From: Nitrospinales bacterium
GTDB taxonomy: Bacteria > Nitrospinota_A > UBA7883 > JACRGQ01
Assembly (NCBI GenBank): GCA_023248615.1
Contig: JAHFEI010000007.1
Span: 1-13,168 of the forward strand
Direction of reading: 5' to 3'
Length of the DNA: 13,168 bases
Shown: positions 11,019 to 13,168 of the stretch, piece after piece
Layout: each line of letters begins with the position of its first letter
Numbering within the stretch: the stretch's first letter is position 1
Program-made: the position numbers and the translations under genes
The notes under the pieces: generated by a model
Database searches by the model: none
What the model was told of the DNA's origin: nothing
Seen by the model: only the letters and a program-made list of their open reading frames with translations

Positions 11019-13168
11019 TCACAGTAGCGGATTCTGCGACATCGCCTTTATTCTCTGGAACCGGCGATCTACTTCCTTGCGGAACGATTCGACTATTGGA
11101 GCGTTTTCTTTTTTCAGGAGATGTTTGGTCTTCCCCATTTTCTCCAGCCACGCCAATACGTCAACCTTATTCCCCTTCTCCTCCGGATCGTAGTTCAGCG
11201 TGGTTATGCCGTGCTCTACTTCATACAGCGGGAAGAAATTGCAGTCTATCGCCAGTTGGGTCAGTTCCTGCCCAACTTCGTCGGCATGCCGCCAGTTAAG
11301 CGGACATACCGAGTGGAGCTTTCCAAACACCAACCCTTCGTTCCTGGCATACCACTGGGCTTTAGCCGCTTTGCGTATAAGGTCCTTGTAATTGGATTCT
11401 GCGGCAGTAAACACGTACGGCACGTGCGTGGCCGCAAAAAGCTGCGCCGTGTCCTTGTGGTGGAACGTCTTGCCGGTGGCGTGCGTCCCCACATTCGACG
11501 TTGATGTCTGGTGTCCTATGGGCGTACAGAACGACAGTTGGTGCCCGGTGTTCATGTACCCCTGGTTATCGTATTCCAGGACTATCATTTTGTGGTTGCG
11601 GATGGCGGTGCCAAGCGTCGGGCCAAGGCCGATGTCCAAGCCGCCATCGCCTGTCACCATTATGAACGTGATATCTTCGCCCGCCGGTATTTCGCCGCGC
11701 CGCTTGCGTTCATTGAACATTTCTAATGCGCCAGAAAGCGTGGGAGCGCCGTTCTGGAAGAGGTTATGTATATAGGTTATGTTGAAGGACGTGTTGGGGT
11801 ATCCGGTGGTAACAACCATGCCGCACCCTGTATGCCACAGCATAACCACGTTGCCTTCTATCCCCTTCAGGAATGTCCCTATGTTGGGGAATATGCCGCA
11901 CCCCGGACATGCGCCGTGGCCTGGCGCTATGCGCTGGGGCATGGTGGTCAGTTCCCTTTGCTTTACGCCTTTAACAACAAGTTGCCCGGTTTTCTCATCC
12001 TTCACCACACTGATGACGCCCGGCTCGCTTTTTTCTCGCTTAATCGCCGGATTCTTGGTGGGAAGCTGGTAGGAAACATCGCCCGGCTCCGCTCCGAAAT
12101 AGTCATACGGGGTCTCCGCCTTGCCGCTGGCCGCAGTTTTTAGCGCAAGCTCGAACAACTCAACGGCATCAACATCGTAGAAGTCCCTTCCACCCAAGCC
12201 GTATATCCGGCTGAACACAACAGTCCTGTTCTGCGGATCGTCCTTCAGGGCGGACTTCGCGTCCAGCGTCATGGCTCCGCCATTGGCGCCGTAAACGTCG
12301 GCACGGTCGAGTACCAGCAACGACTTGAGATTTTTGCACACATTACGAAGCTCTTCGGAGGGGAAAGGCCGCAAAACCGTCGGGTAGATGACGCCGACTT
12401 TTTTACCCTTTTCGCGCAACCTGTCGGCGGCCACCATGGCGGTGTCCGCAGCGGAATTCAGTATCAGTATCGCCGCATCGGCATCTTCCATGCGATAGGT
12501 TTCCAGCTTGTTGTACTTCCTGCCGGATATCTTCTCCCATTCGGCAAACACTTCGTCTATGACTTTATTCGACGCGTACATGGCCAAGGATAGCTGTTTT
12601 TTATTATTTATCTGGTCTGGGTCGTTCATATAGGGGCCAAACGTAGTCGGATTGGACGGATCTACGCTACTGTGGGTATATTTATAGGGACCTATGAAGT
12701 CCTGCAAAACCTTATCTTCCTTGAAACGGTAAACGCGGCGCTTTTGGTGGCTGGTGAAAAAGCCATCGTTGGCAACGATGGAAGGCAGGCGGACATCCAT
12801 GTTCTCTCCCACCTTGGTCGCTATCGCAATCATGTCGTACGTGGACTGCGGATCCTTTGCGCAAAATACCAGCCACCCCAGGTTCAGCGTGCTGTAGAGG
12901 TCGCTGTGGTCGCCGCGAATATCCAGCGGGCCGGACACCGAGCGGCAGACGAGGTTCAACACCATCGGCATCCTGGTCCCAGACTGCACCGGCATCTGTT
13001 CTATGGAATACAAAAGGCCGTTTGCAGAGGTGGCGTTAAAGACGCGGCCTCCCGCCGTGGATGCTCCGTAGCAGATACCGGCGGCGCCGTGTTCCCCATC
13101 TCCGGGGATAAGCACCATCTCGTGTTTGCCGGAAGAGCGCATTTCATCTAGATATTCCGCCACTTCGG
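11019..13168 (-). CDS. Pyruvate:ferredoxin oxidoreductase-type protein, fused alpha and beta subunits (5' end outside window)
   Basis: CoA-dependent oxidative decarboxylation of a 2-oxoacid, probably pyruvate, with ferredoxin; cytoplasmic. The frame runs off the right edge, so the N-terminus is missing. Residues are counted from the codon at 13163, which is probably an internal Val. The alpha part (about 1-385) has the EHGAAG segment (24-29), GDHSDLYS near 84-91 and NDGFFTSH (132-139). A short linker (about 370-410) leads straight into the beta part. That part has CPGC (419-422), HTGC (444-447), the thiamine-diphosphate motif GDGGLDIG (505-512) with DNQGYMNTG (532-540), and Cys620 in SVCPLNW, giving the four [4Fe-4S] cysteines. 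Gamma and delta (ferredoxin) parts are not between alpha and beta and are not seen downstream; they may lie upstream of the window. Substrate choice among 2-oxoacids is inferred. Confidence 0.9.
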   Translation of the reverse strand, partial: EVAEYLDEMRSSGKHEMVLIPGDGEHGAAGICYGASTAGGRVFNATSANGLLYSIEQMPVQSGTRMPMVLNLVCRSVSGPLDIRGDHSDLYSTLNLGWLVFCAKDPQSTYDMIAIATKVGENMDVRLPSIVANDGFFTSHQKRRVYRFKEDKVLQDFIGPYKYTHSSVDPSNPTTFGPYMNDPDQINNKKQLSLAMYASNKVIDEVFAEWEKISGRKYNKLETYRMEDADAAILILNSAADTAMVAADRLREKGKKVGVIYPTVLRPFPSEELRNVCKNLKSLLVLDRADVYGANGGAMTLDAKSALKDDPQNRTVVFSRIYGLGGRDFYDVDAVELFELALKTAASGKAETPYDYFGAEPGDVSYQLPTKNPAIKREKSEPGVISVVKDEKTGQLVVKGVKQRELTTMPQRIAPGHGACPGCGIFPNIGTFLKGIEGNVVMLWHTGCGMVVTTGYPNTSFNITYIHNLFQNGAPTLSGALEMFNERKRRGEIPAGEDITFIMVTGDGGLDIGLGPTLGTAIRNHKMIVLEYDNQGYMNTGHQLSFCTPIGHQTSTSNVGTHATGKTFHHKDTAQLFAATHVPYVFTAAESNYKDLIRKAAKAQWYARNEGLVFGKLHSVCPLNWRHADEVGQELTQLAIDCNFFPLYEVEHGITTLNYDPEEKGNKVDVLAWLEKMGKTKHLLKKENAPIVESFRKEVDRRFQRIKAMSQNPLL

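Overview
The window is about 13 kb of gene-dense DNA, roughly 50-55% GC by eye. It looks like chromosome from a Gram-negative, anaerobic or facultatively anaerobic environmental bacterium. The evidence is periplasmic peptidyl-prolyl isomerases with signal peptides, a nine-heme periplasmic cytochrome, a ferredoxin-dependent 2-oxoacid oxidoreductase, Lon and GalU. The gene mix fits lineages such as Nitrospirota, Nitrospinota or former Deltaproteobacteria, but no marker in the window fixes the phylum. No rRNA, tRNA, CRISPR array, integrase or transposase was seen.

Layout. (1) Positions 1-267 are non-coding and hold a perfect 11-bp hairpin, a 71-bp imperfect palindrome and degenerate 20-nt tandem units. 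(2) A tight minus-strand cluster runs from 4404 down to 268: a lipoprotein PpiC-type isomerase, a SurA-like isomerase whose start overlaps it by 67 bases, a PP-loop tRNA-thiolation-like protein with paired cysteines, and a NifS/IscS cysteine desulfurase. (3) A divergent 208-bp gap leads to a plus-strand J-domain protein with a two-CxxC zinc site (4613-5068) and a small mono-heme cytochrome c (5176-5544). (4) A second minus-strand run reads from the right edge: a fused alpha-beta pyruvate:ferredoxin-oxidoreductase-type protein (cut by the window edge), a nine-heme C-terminally anchored cytochrome, a 103-residue membrane protein that may be a glycosyltransferase tail, galU, an Hsp20 small heat-shock gene and lon.

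How the genes fit together. The middle of the window is rich in protein quality control: Hsp20 and Lon overlap by 8 bases, the J-domain protein is about 480 bp away, and two periplasmic chaperone/isomerases follow. The desulfurase and PP-loop protein form a plausible sulfur-transfer pair for tRNA thiolation. The oxidoreductase and cytochromes belong to anaerobic electron transfer.

Most of the window is recognisable housekeeping or respiratory content, and no clear novel multi-gene system is present. The observation most worth a second look is a short hairpin in the hsp20 leader whose stem contains the entire AUG start codon, with no clear Shine-Dalgarno sequence. It resembles an RNA thermometer. 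Next come the cysteine pattern of the PP-loop protein, the possible glycosyltransferase remnant before galU, the alpha-beta oxidoreductase fusion and the palindromic repeats at the left edge.
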